Assembly (NCBI RefSeq): GCF_013201725.1
Contig: NZ_CP053835.1
Coordinates: 2,666,001 to 2,730,000, forward strand
DNA from: Arcobacter defluvii
GTDB taxonomy: Bacteria; Campylobacterota; Campylobacteria; Campylobacterales; Arcobacteraceae
Reading direction: 5' to 3'
DNA length: 64,000 nucleotides
Below, in pieces: positions 16,173 to 26,414 of this stretch; the first letter of the stretch is position 1, and the number at the start of each line of letters is the position of its first letter. A model generated the notes under the pieces. That model was not told the origin of the DNA, did not search any database, and worked only from the letters and a program-made list of their open reading frames with translations. Made by a program: the position numbers and the translations under genes.

Positions 16173-18490
16173 TTATTACAAAAAGTTGGTTAGAAGAATT
16201 TATTGATATTTCTAAAATTTCATCAGATGAAATTTGTAAAACATTAAACTCTATTGGTCTTGAAGTTGATAGTGTAGAAAATTTTTCAGTTGCAGAAAAA
16301 GTTGTTGTTGGAAAAGTTTTAGAAAAAGTTAAGCATCCTGATGCAGATAAACTAAATATTTGTCAAGTTGATTTAGGTGATAGAACTGTACAAATTGTTT
16401 GTGGTGCAAAAAATGTAGATGCAGATCAATTTGTTCCAGTTGCAACTGTTGGATGTGATTTAGGAAATAACTTTATTATTAAAGAAGCAAAATTAAGAGG
16501 TGTTGAATCAAATGGTATGATTTGTTCATCTACTGAACTTAATCTTCCTAAAATCAATGATGGAATTTTAGTTTTAGATAATTCAATTGGAGAATTAATT
16601 CTTGGAAAAGAGCTAAAAGAATACTCGAAATTAAACGATTCAGTAATAGAGATTGGATTAACAGCAAACAGAGGAGATTGTTTAAGTATTTATGGAATTG
16701 CTAGAGAATTAAGTGCTTATTATAATATCCCTTTATTAGAAATTGATAAACAAATAAATTATAATGAATTAGGAATTGGTCAAGTTTTTGAAATAGAATG
16801 TGACAGTAATATTGATTCATCTTTATCATTTAAAGCTGTTGATTTTTCAAATTTTAAATTAAATTTATTATATAAATTTAGAACTGCGATTATTGGAAAA
16901 TATCAAGATAATAATGAAATTAAAAATGTTTTAACTTATGTTACACATTCAACAGGTGTGATATTAAATGCCTACTCAAAAGAAAAAACTTTAAAAAATA
17001 ATAATTTAAGTATTTTAAATATAAAAAAAGATGAAAAGGGATTTGATACTGTTTATGGAATAGAATCCTTGAGTAAAATATGTGTTGAACATAATGATAT
17101 TGATCAAAATGATACAGATTTTATTATTGAAGCTTCTTACGTAAATCCAGAATTAATATCAAAAAAAGTTTTTGAAAACAAAGTAAAAACTGGAGAAGTT
17201 TATTATAAAGCTTCAAGAGGAAGTGAACCCAATATTGATTTTGGAATTGACTATTTATCTAGCCTTATTTCAAAATCAGGAGCTTTGATTTATAGAGGAA
17301 GTGAAACTTTTATAGAAGATAAAGAAAAATTAACTTTAGATGTAAGTATTAAAAAAGTTAATTCAATTATTGGTCAAGAAATAAGTAAAATTGATATAGA
17401 AAAAATTTTAGTTTCTTTAGGATTTGAAGTAAAAGATACAATTGATAATATTTTAGTTGTAAAAGTTCCTTATTATAGACATGATATAAAAAATATTGCA
17501 GATATTACGGAAGAAATAGTTAGAATAATTGGTATTGATAATATTATTTCAAAACCACTACAAATTGATGAAGTAAATAGAGTAAATAAAACATCAAATG
17601 ATTTAATCAAAAAAAATAAATTAAGATTTAAAGCTATTGAGAATGGTTTCTTTGAAACATTAACTTATGTTTTTTCTTCAAAAGAAAATTTAGAAAAATA
17701 TAAATTTAAAACTGTAAGAGATGAATTAGATTTAATCAATCCAATTGTAAAAGAGTTAAATACATTTAGAACAACTATACTTTTAAATCTTGTTGAAGCT
17801 TGTGCAAATAATTTTAAAATTGGAGCACGTTCAACTGCATTTTTTGAAATAGGAACAGTTTTTGATGAAAATAGACAAGAAAGCAAAAAAATCTCATTTA
17901 TCCAAACAGGTTCAGCTGAACTTGAAGATTTTTCAAATGCTGGAAAACCTAAAAATATTGATTTCTTTTCATTTGCAAAAAAAATATTAAATACAATTGG
18001 AAAATTTGATTTAGAAGCGATGATTTCAATAGATAATTCTTTTATTCATCCATATCAAAATGCAAATGTTTTAATTGATGGAAAAATTGTAGGATTTATT
18101 TCAAAATTACATCCAAGTGTTTGTGAAGATTATGATTTAAGTGACACTTTTATTGCAGAGATTGATTTTGAAGCAATCAAAAATGACATTATTAAAACAA
18201 CTTCATATTCAAAATTCCAATCATCAAAAAAAGATTTAAGTATTATTACACCTAAATCATTAGAATACAAAGAGATTAAAAAAGTAATTGATTCATTAAA
18301 TGATAAAAATATCAAACAATTTAATTTAATTGATATTTATAATGATGAAAAACTAGGTGAAAATGAAAGCTTAACAATTAGATTTGTTTTACAAAATGAT
18401 GAAAAAACAATGGAAGAAGAAGATATCACAACAACAATGAATTCGATTTTAAAAGTTTTAAATGAGAAATTGTCAATCGGATTAAGATAA
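16169..18490 (+). CDS. pheT: Phenylalanyl-tRNA synthetase, beta subunit
   Basis: The non-catalytic and editing subunit of PheRS, 773 residues. Domain order is the usual one: an N-terminal tRNA-binding EMAP-like domain (about 40-150), B3/B4 editing region (about 210-370), the B5 domain (about 395-470), a catalytic-like core (480-680), and a C-terminal FDX-ACB anticodon-binding domain (about 680-773). It is coupled to pheS by a 4 bp overlap. aroA follows after 15 bp. Confidence 0.96.
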   Translation: MIITKSWLEEFIDISKISSDEICKTLNSIGLEVDSVENFSVAEKVVVGKVLEKVKHPDADKLNICQVDLGDRTVQIVCGAKNVDADQFVPVATVGCDLGNNFIIKEAKLRGVESNGMICSSTELNLPKINDGILVLDNSIGELILGKELKEYSKLNDSVIEIGLTANRGDCLSIYGIARELSAYYNIPLLEIDKQINYNELGIGQVFEIECDSNIDSSLSFKAVDFSNFKLNLLYKFRTAIIGKYQDNNEIKNVLTYVTHSTGVILNAYSKEKTLKNNNLSILNIKKDEKGFDTVYGIESLSKICVEHNDIDQNDTDFIIEASYVNPELISKKVFENKVKTGEVYYKASRGSEPNIDFGIDYLSSLISKSGALIYRGSETFIEDKEKLTLDVSIKKVNSIIGQEISKIDIEKILVSLGFEVKDTIDNILVVKVPYYRHDIKNIADITEEIVRIIGIDNIISKPLQIDEVNRVNKTSNDLIKKNKLRFKAIENGFFETLTYVFSSKENLEKYKFKTVRDELDLINPIVKELNTFRTTILLNLVEACANNFKIGARSTAFFEIGTVFDENRQESKKISFIQTGSAELEDFSNAGKPKNIDFFSFAKKILNTIGKFDLEAMISIDNSFIHPYQNANVLIDGKIVGFISKLHPSVCEDYDLSDTFIAEIDFEAIKNDIIKTTSYSKFQSSKKDLSIITPKSLEYKEIKKVIDSLNDKNIKQFNLIDIYNDEKLGENESLTIRFVLQNDEKTMEEEDITTTMNSILKVLNEKLSIGLR

Positions 18491-18505
18491 TAAAAAAGGA
18501 AAAGA

Positions 18506-19786
18506 GTGGAAAAATTTAGTATAAAAAAATTAACAAAACCATTTAATATAGAAATAGATTCTATCGCAAGTGATAAATCAATATCTCACAGATGTGCGAT
18601 GTTTTCACTTTTTTCTTCTCAAACTTCTTATATTAAGAATTATTTAACAGCCGAAGATACTTTAAATACTTTAAGTATTGTAGAACAACTTGGTGCAAAA
18701 ATAAAAAGAGATGGAAGTTATGTTGAAATAACTCCAACACAAACATTAACTGAGCCATCAGATGTTTTAGATTGTGGAAACTCTGGAACTGCAATGAGAC
18801 TTTTTTGTGGTTTATTAGCTAGTGTTGATGGAGCATTTACACTAACAGGTGATAAATATTTAAGAAATAGACCAATGAAAAGAGTAGCTGATCCTTTAAG
18901 AAGTATTGGTGCATTAATTGATGGAAGAGAAAATGGAAATAAAGCTCCTTTATTTATAAGAGGAGTAAAAAAACTTCAACCATTTACTTATCACTCACCA
19001 GTAGATTCTGCTCAAGTAAAATCAGCAATGATACTTGCAGCTTTAAGAGCAAATGGTATTTCAAGATATAAAGAAAATGAACTTACACGTGACCACACAG
19101 AAAGAATGCTAAAAGGTATGGGTGCAACTTTAGAAAATGATTCTGAAGGATTTATTAACATTCATCCACTAACAGGTCATTTAAAACCTTTAAATATTAC
19201 TGTTCCAACTGATCCTAGTTCAGCATTTTTCTTTGCAGTTGCAGCAGCAATTACAAAAAATGCAAGAGTTTTAATAAAAAATGTAACATTGAATCCAACA
19301 AGAATTGAAGCTTATGAAGTCTTAAAAAGAATGGGTGTTATAGTTAATTTTATTGAAAAAGAAAATATTTATGAACCAATAGGTGATATTGAAGTTATTA
19401 ATAATGAATTAAATGGAGTTGAAGTTAGTGAAAATATTTCTTGGTTAATTGATGAATTACCTGCTCTTTCAATTGCAATGAGTTTAGCAAATGGAAAATC
19501 AAAAGTTTCAAATGCAAAAGAATTAAGAGTAAAAGAAAGCGACAGAATCTCAAGTGTAGTAAATAACCTTAAACTTTGTGGTGTTGAATATACAGAATTT
19601 GAAGATGGTTATGAAATTATCGGTGGAATTATGCAAAAAGCAATAATAAATTCTCATGGAGATCATAGAATTGCAATGAGTTTTGCAATTGCTGGATTAA
19701 ATTGTGATATGGATATTGAAGATACTCAATGTATAGAAACTTCTTTTCCAAATTTTAAAGAGATTGTAGATTCGTTATATAAATAA
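18506..19786 (+). CDS. aroA: 3-phosphoshikimate 1-carboxyvinyltransferase (EPSP synthase)
   Basis: It condenses shikimate 3-phosphate with PEP, in the pathway to chorismate. Conserved EPSP motifs are DKSISHR near the start, [19 protein letters not shown] and the C-terminal KESDRI and DHRIAMSF. The glycine-rich part LDCGNSGT with Ala at the next position and a 426-residue length fit the class II (Gram-positive/Campylobacter) type, though that assignment is tentative. The start is GTG, with AAGGA five bases upstream. Part of the pheS-pheT-aroA-ispH-rpsA-serA run. Confidence 0.96.
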   Translation: MEKFSIKKLTKPFNIEIDSIASDKSISHRCAMFSLFSSQTSYIKNYLTAEDTLNTLSIVEQLGAKIKRDGSYVEITPTQTLTEPSDVLDCGNSGTAMRLFCGLLASVDGAFTLTGDKYLRNRPMKRVADPLRSIGALIDGRENGNKAPLFIRGVKKLQPFTYHSPVDSAQVKSAMILAALRANGISRYKENELTRDHTERMLKGMGATLENDSEGFINIHPLTGHLKPLNITVPTDPSSAFFFAVAAAITKNARVLIKNVTLNPTRIEAYEVLKRMGVIVNFIEKENIYEPIGDIEVINNELNGVEVSENISWLIDELPALSIAMSLANGKSKVSNAKELRVKESDRISSVVNNLKLCGVEYTEFEDGYEIIGGIMQKAIINSHGDHRIAMSFAIAGLNCDMDIEDTQCIETSFPNFKEIVDSLYK

Positions 19787-19794
19787 GGTAAATA

Positions 19795-20631
19795 ATGGAA
19801 ATAAAATTAGCATCTAATTATGGATTTTGTTTTGGTGTAAAAAGAGCCATAAAAATTGCAGAAGATTACAAAAATTCTTCAACAATGGGACCATTAATTC
19901 ATAATCAAGATGAAATAAATAGATTAAAAAATGATTTTAATGTTGGTTTATACACAAATTTAAATGATGTAAAAGAGAATGATACAGTTATTATTAGAAC
20001 ACATGGTATTCCAAAAAATGATTTAAAAAATTTAAGAAAACTAAATGCTAAAGTTATAAATGCTACTTGTCCATTTGTAACTACTCCTCAACAAATAGTA
20101 AAAAAAATGTCAAGAGAAGGATATTCTATTCTTATTTTTGGAGATGCTGATCATCCTGAAGTAAAAGGTGTTCAATCATATGGAGAAGACCAAGAAGATG
20201 TTCATATTGTACTTGAAACTTCAGACTTAGATAAAATTGTATTTAAAAATAATAAAATTGCAACTATTGCACAAACAACGAAAAAAAAAGAAAAATATCT
20301 TGAAATTGTAAATGCACTGATTCTAAAAAATAAAGAAGTTAGAGTATTTAATACAATTTGTGATGCAACATTTGAAAATCAAGATGCAGCAAGAGAACTA
20401 TCAAAAGAAGTAAATATTATGATTGTAATAGGTGGTAAAAATTCATCAAATACAAAACAATTACACTCTATTTGTATAGAAAATTGCCCTGATTCATATT
20501 TAATTGAAAATGAAATAGAAATAGATAATTCATGGTTTGAAAATAAAAAATTGTGTGGTATAACAGCGGGTGCAAGTACTCCTGACTGGATTATTCAACA
20601 AGTTGTAGATAAAATAAAATCATTCAAATAA
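19795..20631 (+). CDS. ispH: 4-hydroxy-3-methylbut-2-enyl diphosphate reductase
   Basis: The last step of the MEP isoprenoid pathway, giving IPP and DMAPP. The three cysteines that hold the iron-sulfur cluster are C12 (GFCFGV), C92 (NATCPFV) and C189 (TICDAT), and the ITAGASTP motif near the C-terminus is intact. Its 278 residues are normal. It lies directly before rpsA; in some Firmicutes these two are fused into one protein, while here they are separate genes with a promoter between them. Confidence 0.97.
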   Translation: MEIKLASNYGFCFGVKRAIKIAEDYKNSSTMGPLIHNQDEINRLKNDFNVGLYTNLNDVKENDTVIIRTHGIPKNDLKNLRKLNAKVINATCPFVTTPQQIVKKMSREGYSILIFGDADHPEVKGVQSYGEDQEDVHIVLETSDLDKIVFKNNKIATIAQTTKKKEKYLEIVNALILKNKEVRVFNTICDATFENQDAARELSKEVNIMIVIGGKNSSNTKQLHSICIENCPDSYLIENEIEIDNSWFENKKLCGITAGASTPDWIIQQVVDKIKSFK

Positions 20632-20650
20632 GAGTTTTAAGTCAATTTTC

Positions 20651-20658
20651 TGTATAAT
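20651..20658 (+). promoter_or_regulatory. -10 promoter element for rpsA
   Basis: TG directly followed by TATAAT, 40 bp before the rpsA ATG. The T-rich run before it is typical for Campylobacterota promoters. Confidence 0.6.
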
Positions 20659-20697
20659 CTTCCCATTTAATAAAACTGGTAAATATGAAGGAATAAA

Positions 20698-22350
20698 ATG
20701 GGTATCGAAGATATTGATTTAGGTGAAGACTTTGATTTTGAGCAAATGCTAAATGAGTCTTTTGAGAATGCAGAAAATAATTCTGTGGTTGATGGTGTAA
20801 TTGTTGAAATTACTAATGAAAGAGTTTTAGTTGATGTTGGTCAAAAAATTGAAGGTCAATTAGCTATTTCAGAAATTACAATTGGTGGTGAAATAAAATA
20901 TAAAGTTGGAGACACTATCCCTGTTATGTTAATGGGTAATAGAGGGGAAAGACCAAGTATTTCACATAAAAAAGTTTTACAAAAAGAAAAATTTGATGCT
21001 TTTGTAAAAGCTCATGGTGAAGATTTTGAAGATGTAACAATCGAAGGTAAAATCATTTCTGTTAAACAAAGAGGTGGTTTTATAATTGAAGATGCTGATG
21101 GTTGTGAATATTTCATGCCTATGGCACAATCTTATCTAAAAGCACAAGGTGCAATTGGAAAAACTGTAAAAGCTAAAGTTATCAAGGTAAATAAAGCTCA
21201 AAATTCAATTATTGTATCAAGAAAAAAATTAATAGAAGAATCAAAAGCTGTAAAAGACAATAAAGTTTCAGAAATTTTAGAAAATAAAGAACCTGTAAAT
21301 GGTATCATTAAAAAAATTACTTCTTATGGAATGTTTGTTGATTTAGGTGGAATTGATGGTTTAGTAAACTACAATGAAATTTCTTATAAAGGTCCTGTTA
21401 ATCCTGCAAATTACTACAATGAAGGTGATGAAGTTTCTGTTGTAGTTTTATCTTATGACAAAGCAAAACAACACTTATCATTATCAATTAAAGCTGCACT
21501 GTCTAATCCTTGGGAAGAAATAAAAGATGAATTAGAAGTTGGTGATACAATTACTGTAACTGTTTCTAACTTTGAATCTTATGGTGCATTCGTTGATTTA
21601 GGAAATGATATTGAAGGATTATTACATATTTCTGAAATTTCATGGAATAAAAACTTAAAAAATCCAAAAGAACTTTTAACAATTGGTGAAGAAATCAATG
21701 TTGAAGTTATTGAATTAAATGTTGAGCAAAAAAGATTAAGAGTATCACTAAAAAATTTACAAGAAAAACCTTTCACTAAATTTACTAATGAGCACAAAGT
21801 TGGAGATGTAATTAAAGGTAAAATTGCAACTTTAACTGATTTTGGAGCTTTTGTTTCAATTGGTGAAGTTGATGGTTTATTACATAATGAAGAAGCTTCT
21901 TGGGAGCCAAATGCTAAATGTAAAACTATCTTTAAAAAAGGTGATGAAGTTGAAGTAAAAATTATCAAAATTGATAAAGAAAAAGAAAACATTTCATTAT
22001 CAGTTAAAGAAATAGCTGATTCTCCAGCAAAAAGATTCCAAGATACATATAAAATTGGTGATATTGTAAAAGGAACTGTTAAAGATACAAAAGATTTTGG
22101 TATTTTTATAAAATTAGAAAATAATCTTGATGGATTAATTAGAAATGAAGATTTTGGACCATTAAATCCTGATGATATTAAAAATGGTGACGAAGTTGAA
22201 GCTGTTATTGTAAATATTGATACTAAAAAAAATAGAGTTAGATTATCAGTAAAAAGATTAGAGCAACAACAAGAAAGAGAAGTTTTAAAATCTGTTAATG
22301 ATGATTCATCTATGACTTTAGGTGATATTTTAAAAGATCAAATGAAATAA
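20698..22350 (+). CDS. rpsA: 30S ribosomal protein S1
   Basis: It binds mRNA on the small subunit and helps initiation. Six S1 (OB-fold) repeats can be counted, starting near residues 27, 112, 198, 280, 368 and 452; the last four carry the clear 'G-x-F-V-D-L' core (YGMFVDLG, YGAFVDLG, FGAFVSIG, FGIFIKLE). The 550-residue length matches the six-domain Gram-negative type. AAGGAATAAA precedes the ATG. serA follows after 14 bp, so rpsA, serA and efp may share a transcript. Confidence 0.97.
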   Translation: MGIEDIDLGEDFDFEQMLNESFENAENNSVVDGVIVEITNERVLVDVGQKIEGQLAISEITIGGEIKYKVGDTIPVMLMGNRGERPSISHKKVLQKEKFDAFVKAHGEDFEDVTIEGKIISVKQRGGFIIEDADGCEYFMPMAQSYLKAQGAIGKTVKAKVIKVNKAQNSIIVSRKKLIEESKAVKDNKVSEILENKEPVNGIIKKITSYGMFVDLGGIDGLVNYNEISYKGPVNPANYYNEGDEVSVVVLSYDKAKQHLSLSIKAALSNPWEEIKDELEVGDTITVTVSNFESYGAFVDLGNDIEGLLHISEISWNKNLKNPKELLTIGEEINVEVIELNVEQKRLRVSLKNLQEKPFTKFTNEHKVGDVIKGKIATLTDFGAFVSIGEVDGLLHNEEASWEPNAKCKTIFKKGDEVEVKIIKIDKEKENISLSVKEIADSPAKRFQDTYKIGDIVKGTVKDTKDFGIFIKLENNLDGLIRNEDFGPLNPDDIKNGDEVEAVIVNIDTKKNRVRLSVKRLEQQQEREVLKSVNDDSSMTLGDILKDQMK

Positions 22351-22364
22351 TAGGGATTATTTAA

Positions 22365-23948
22365 ATGAGTAAACATACAATAGTAGTTTGTGACCATATA
22401 CATGAAGCTGGTTTACAAATACTTCAAAATACTGAAGATGTAAATTATGTATATGCAGCAGATATAGATAAAACAGAGCTGTTAAATATTATAAAAGATG
22501 CTCATGTAGCAATCACAAGATCTTCAACTGATGTAGATGAAAAATTTTTAAATGCAGCAACAAATTTGAAAGCTATTATTAGAGCTGGTGTTGGATATGA
22601 TAATGTTGATATTGATGGATGTAGTAAAAGAGGAATTATTGCAATGAATGTTCCTACTGCAAACACAATTGCAGCAGTAGAATTAACAATGACTCATATG
22701 TTATCTTGTATGAGAAAATTTCCATATGCTCATAATCAATTAAAAAATGATAGAGTTTGGAAAAGAGAAGATTGGTATGGAAATGAACTTTATGGAAAAA
22801 AATTAGGAGTTATCGGTTTTGGTAACATTGGACATAGAGTTGCATTAAGAGCTAAATCATTTGAAATGGATGTTGTAACATACGATCCATATATTCCTTC
22901 AACTAAAGCAACTGATTTAGGTATCAAATATACAACTAGTTTTGATGATATTTTAGCTTGTGATATTATTACAATTCATACTCCAAAAAATAAAGAAACT
23001 ATCGATATGATTAGTTTTGAAGAAATTGCTAAAATGAAAGATGGTGTAATTTTAATAAATTGTGCTAGAGGTGGATTATATAACGAAGAAGCATTATATG
23101 AAAACCTAAAATCTGGAAAAATTGCAATGGCTGGAATCGATGTATTTAAAAAAGAACCTGCAATAAATAATCCTTTACTAGATTTACCAAATATAACTGT
23201 AACTGCTCACTTAGGTGCAAATACAAAAGAATCTCAAAAAGAGATTTCTATTCAAGCTGCAAATAATGCTATAGAATCTGCACGTGGAATTGCATATCCA
23301 AATGCTTTAAATTTACCAATAGATGAAAGTAAAATTCCTTCATTTGTAAAACCATATATTGAATTAACACAAAAAATGGCATTTTTATTAGCACAAATTA
23401 GTAAAAGTGAAATTAGATCAATCAATATCTCAGCTGAAGGTAAAATTTCTGAATATTTAGACTCTTTACAAACATTTGCAACAGTAGGTGTTTTAGCTGT
23501 TAGTTCTGGAAGCGAAGTAAATTATGTTAATGCAAATTTTATTGCAAAAGAAAAAGGCATTGAATTAACAATGTCTGAATTATCAAATTTAAGTGGCTAT
23601 CAAAACAAAGTTTCAATTAAAATTACAACGCCAACTGGCGTAAAAACAATCTCTGGAACTGTATTTAATGATGATGTTCAAAGAATTGTTGAATTAAGTG
23701 GATTCCAATTAGATATTGAACCAAAAGGTAAAATGATTATCATGAGAAATAACGATGTACCAGGTGTTATTGGTGAAGTTGGTAGAATTCTTGGTGATAA
23801 TAATATTAATATTGCTGACTTTAGATTATCAAGAGGTAAAGATGGTGCATTAGCTGTAATACTTTTAGATGAAAAACCAAATTCAGATATATTAAAAAAA
23901 CTTGATAATTTAGAAGCAGCAATTGCTGTTGCTTATGCCGAAATTTAA
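22365..23948 (+). CDS. serA: D-3-phosphoglycerate dehydrogenase
   Basis: First step of serine synthesis. The NAD-binding motif GFGNIG is near residue 148, with the catalytic Arg/Glu/His region (NCARGG, later TAHLGA). After the catalytic half come an intervening domain (about 320-450) and a C-terminal ACT domain (about 455-527), the long 'type I' architecture of 527 residues. The ACT domain is the usual site of serine feedback binding. It follows rpsA by 14 bp, and efp follows it by 9 bp. Confidence 0.97.
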   Translation: MSKHTIVVCDHIHEAGLQILQNTEDVNYVYAADIDKTELLNIIKDAHVAITRSSTDVDEKFLNAATNLKAIIRAGVGYDNVDIDGCSKRGIIAMNVPTANTIAAVELTMTHMLSCMRKFPYAHNQLKNDRVWKREDWYGNELYGKKLGVIGFGNIGHRVALRAKSFEMDVVTYDPYIPSTKATDLGIKYTTSFDDILACDIITIHTPKNKETIDMISFEEIAKMKDGVILINCARGGLYNEEALYENLKSGKIAMAGIDVFKKEPAINNPLLDLPNITVTAHLGANTKESQKEISIQAANNAIESARGIAYPNALNLPIDESKIPSFVKPYIELTQKMAFLLAQISKSEIRSINISAEGKISEYLDSLQTFATVGVLAVSSGSEVNYVNANFIAKEKGIELTMSELSNLSGYQNKVSIKITTPTGVKTISGTVFNDDVQRIVELSGFQLDIEPKGKMIIMRNNDVPGVIGEVGRILGDNNINIADFRLSRGKDGALAVILLDEKPNSDILKKLDNLEAAIAVAYAEI

Positions 23949-23957
23949 GGAGAGAAT

Positions 23958-24518
23958 ATGGCGATTGGAATGAGTGAATTAAAAAAGGGATTAAAGATCG
24001 AAGTTGATGGAGTTCCTTATAAAATTACAGAATACCAACATGTAAAACCAGGAAAAGGTGCTGCATTTGTTAGATGTAAAATAAAATCATTTTTAAATGG
24101 AAAAGTTATTGAAAAGACTTTTCATGCAGGTGATAAATGTGAAGTGCCTAACTTACAACAAAAACAAATGCAATTTTTATATGATGATGGTGAATTATTA
24201 CAATTTATGGATACAACTTCTTATGAACAAGAAGGTTTAACATATGAACAAGTTGGTGAAGCATTTGATTGGATTATCGATGGAATGAATGTTGATATGA
24301 TGTATTATAATGGTAAAGCGATCACTGTTGAACCTCCTATGGTTGTTGAACTTAAAATTGTAGAAACACCACCAAACTTTAAAGGTGATTCTCAAGGTGG
24401 AAGAAAACCAGCAACATTAGAATCGGGTGCCGTTGTACAAATTCCTTTCCATATTTTAGAAGGTGATATTATCAAAGTTGACACTAGAACTGGTGAATAC
24501 TTAGAAAAAGTAAAATAG
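23958..24518 (+). CDS. efp: Elongation factor P
   Basis: It helps ribosomes through polyproline stretches. It is a full 186-residue EF-P with the KOW-like N-terminal domain and two OB folds. The tip loop reads KPGKGAAF with lysine at the modified position, so a lysine-type modification is possible; no modifying enzyme gene (epmA/epmB) is in this window. AAGGAGAG is directly before the ATG. Its stop codon is inside the terminator hairpin shared with ribD. Confidence 0.98.
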   Translation: MAIGMSELKKGLKIEVDGVPYKITEYQHVKPGKGAAFVRCKIKSFLNGKVIEKTFHAGDKCEVPNLQQKQMQFLYDDGELLQFMDTTSYEQEGLTYEQVGEAFDWIIDGMNVDMMYYNGKAITVEPPMVVELKIVETPPNFKGDSQGGRKPATLESGAVVQIPFHILEGDIIKVDTRTGEYLEKVK

Positions 24519-24540
24519 TAGCTTTGCTACTATTTTCTTT
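24512..24540. terminator. Bidirectional terminator shared by efp and ribD
   Basis: An 11 bp perfect stem (24512-24522 with 24526-24536), 3-base loop, then TTCTTTTT on the plus strand. The efp stop (24516-24518) is in one arm and the ribD stop (24530-24532) is in the other, so one element ends both convergent genes. Confidence 0.85.
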
Positions 24541-25534
24541 TTAAATATATAATTTTTTCTTCTCCAAGATAATTTTCATGTACTATCTCAAAATCTATAT
24601 CAATTTCATTTAAAGCATTAATTCCATTTCTAATTTTTGGACTAACAATAAGTACAATATAATCAATCTTCTCTTTTAATATATTCATTAATTTATAGAC
24701 ACCTTCTACCATAACAAATTTGTAATCAAGTAATTTAAATAAATCATCACTTATAAATACTTCTCTATTAGCTACTTTGAATAATGGTATAGCATTATCA
24801 AATATTTTATTCTTACTATAAATCATAATATCCGGTGCCCGTCCACCTATATATCTCGCATCAAGAGTTGGCTTATCAATTCTTACAGTATTTCCGCCAA
24901 TAAGCATAAGGTCTACTTTATCTCTTAATGTATGTACATATAATTGGCTCATCTTTGATGATATAGTACCATCTATACAACCATTTAAAGTTTGTGCCAT
25001 TTTATAAAAAATAAATGTTCCATTACTCCATTTTATAAATGGATACAAAAGATTATATGCTTCTTTTTCCATACATCTTAGACTAACTTCAATATTAGCA
25101 CTTTCTAACGTTTGTACGCCCCCTGACGCAATTTTATTTATATCTTCATGTCCAATAATTACTCTTTTTGGTTTCAATACTTTTAATAAATTTGCACAAG
25201 ATGGAGTTTTTCCAATGTGATTGCAAGGTTCAAGTGTTACGAAAATTTCACAATCATTAAAATAACCATCGTGATTTTCTATAAGAAAATTATGGATTTC
25301 TTGTGAATTATTTTTTGTTTTTAATATTGAGTTTGGATTTTCAATTAAATATGCTGATTTAAGTGCATTAATTTCTGCATGTGGCATGCCAGCTTCTTTA
25401 TGAGCTTCAATTGCAAGTAATCTTCCATCTTTAACAATTACGCAACCCACAGCAGGATTAGGATAAGTTAAAAGTTGATATTTCCATGCCTCATCAATTG
25501 CTAATTTCATATAAAAATTATCATCTATTTTCAT
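24530..25534 (-). CDS. ribD: Bifunctional riboflavin biosynthesis deaminase/reductase
   Basis: It deaminates the pyrimidine intermediate and reduces its ribose side chain. The N-terminal deaminase has the zinc motif H52-A-E54 and the later TLEPCNHIGKTPSC box. The C-terminal reductase domain (about 170-334) carries the IGGNTVRIDKPTLDAR segment but is somewhat short and divergent, giving 334 residues against about 365 in E. coli. It stands alone between efp and rimP. Activity of the reductase half is likely but less certain than that of the deaminase. Confidence 0.93.
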   Translation of the reverse strand: MKIDDNFYMKLAIDEAWKYQLLTYPNPAVGCVIVKDGRLLAIEAHKEAGMPHAEINALKSAYLIENPNSILKTKNNSQEIHNFLIENHDGYFNDCEIFVTLEPCNHIGKTPSCANLLKVLKPKRVIIGHEDINKIASGGVQTLESANIEVSLRCMEKEAYNLLYPFIKWSNGTFIFYKMAQTLNGCIDGTISSKMSQLYVHTLRDKVDLMLIGGNTVRIDKPTLDARYIGGRAPDIMIYSKNKIFDNAIPLFKVANREVFISDDLFKLLDYKFVMVEGVYKLMNILKEKIDYIVLIVSPKIRNGINALNEIDIDFEIVHENYLGEEKIIYLKRK

Positions 25535-25598
25535 TATAATATTCGCTTTAATTTAAATTTGGAAAGTAGTATATATTAAGTAGTTTTAATTAGTTGTT

Positions 25599-25628
25599 AA
25601 AATTAGAAAAGATGACTCTTCTAATTTT
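25599..25628 (-). terminator. Terminator of the infB-rbfA-rimP operon
   Basis: A 10 bp stem (25599-25608 with 25619-25628) that includes the rimP stop codon at its base, followed on the minus strand by a short T-rich stretch. It ends the long M23-to-rimP operon. Confidence 0.7.
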
Positions 25629-26055
25629 ACCATTCAAAATAAGTAGCAGCTGCTAATATAGAGTCATATGTTAATTCATCTTCGCCAAATTCAGTTTTAA
25701 TTATGATTTTTTCATCATCTGCAAAAATCAATTCACCTTTATAAACCTCTGTTGAGAAATCTTTTATTTTAACTTTCTCACCAACTGATGCAATAAAATG
25801 TTCTTTCTTTTTTAACTTTCTTTCTATTCCTGGAGAACTTACTTCTAAAACATACTCTCCATTCATTGGTTCATTTACATCTAATATCGGAGAAATCATT
25901 CTAGAAATTTCAGCACATTTATCTAAACTAATCCCACTATCAGCTGTAACAGAAACTCTAAAAATATTTTTATCATGTTCTCTTGCAGTTGTTATGTCAT
26001 ACAAGTTTGCGCCTAAACTTTCAACTGCTAATTTTATTGATTCTTCTAAATTCAT
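25627..26055 (-). CDS. rimP: Ribosome maturation factor RimP
   Basis: It helps 30S subunit maturation. The two-domain RimP fold is recognisable in 142 residues: the CAEISR and PYxLEVSSPG-type segment (here [15 protein letters not shown]) in the N-terminal half, then an SH3-like C-terminal part. It is the last gene after infB and rbfA, sharing one base with rbfA (TAATG). nusA, which sits between rimP and infB in many bacteria, is absent here. Confidence 0.95.
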   Translation of the reverse strand: MNLEESIKLAVESLGANLYDITTAREHDKNIFRVSVTADSGISLDKCAEISRMISPILDVNEPMNGEYVLEVSSPGIERKLKKKEHFIASVGEKVKIKDFSTEVYKGELIFADDEKIIIKTEFGEDELTYDSILAAATYFEW

Positions 26056-26414
26056 TATTCTTCACTCTTTGTTGTTTTTCTAATTTGGGCAAATAAATCT
26101 TCTATATGTTTTGATTTTTCCAAAGATGTATCATTAACAAATGTAAAATTTGGACATTTATACCAACCTGTACTTGCTAATATATGTGTTTTTAATCTTC
26201 CATTAGCTTTTATTAAAGATGATATAATTTCTTTTATTTCATTTTTATCATAATCAGAACCATCAAAATATACAATTGCATCATATTTTCCGTTTTTGCA
26301 ATTGATTCCTGTTATAGGAAGTGAATTTATCCTAGCATCTGCCAAATTTGATAAAGCTTCTGGAATCAACTCCATAAGTAAAGATTCTGTTCTTTGTAAA
26401 TTAATACTTTTCAT
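26055..26414 (-). CDS. rbfA: Ribosome-binding factor A
   Basis: A KH-domain protein for late 16S rRNA processing, 119 residues. The family marks are weak but visible: N-terminal [14 protein letters not shown] helix, the strand region with AIVYFDGS, and a following LKTHILAS segment. The strongest evidence is its place, between infB and rimP with one-base overlaps at both ends. Confidence 0.9.
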   Translation of the reverse strand: MKSINLQRTESLLMELIPEALSNLADARINSLPITGINCKNGKYDAIVYFDGSDYDKNEIKEIISSLIKANGRLKTHILASTGWYKCPNFTFVNDTSLEKSKHIEDLFAQIRKTTKSEE

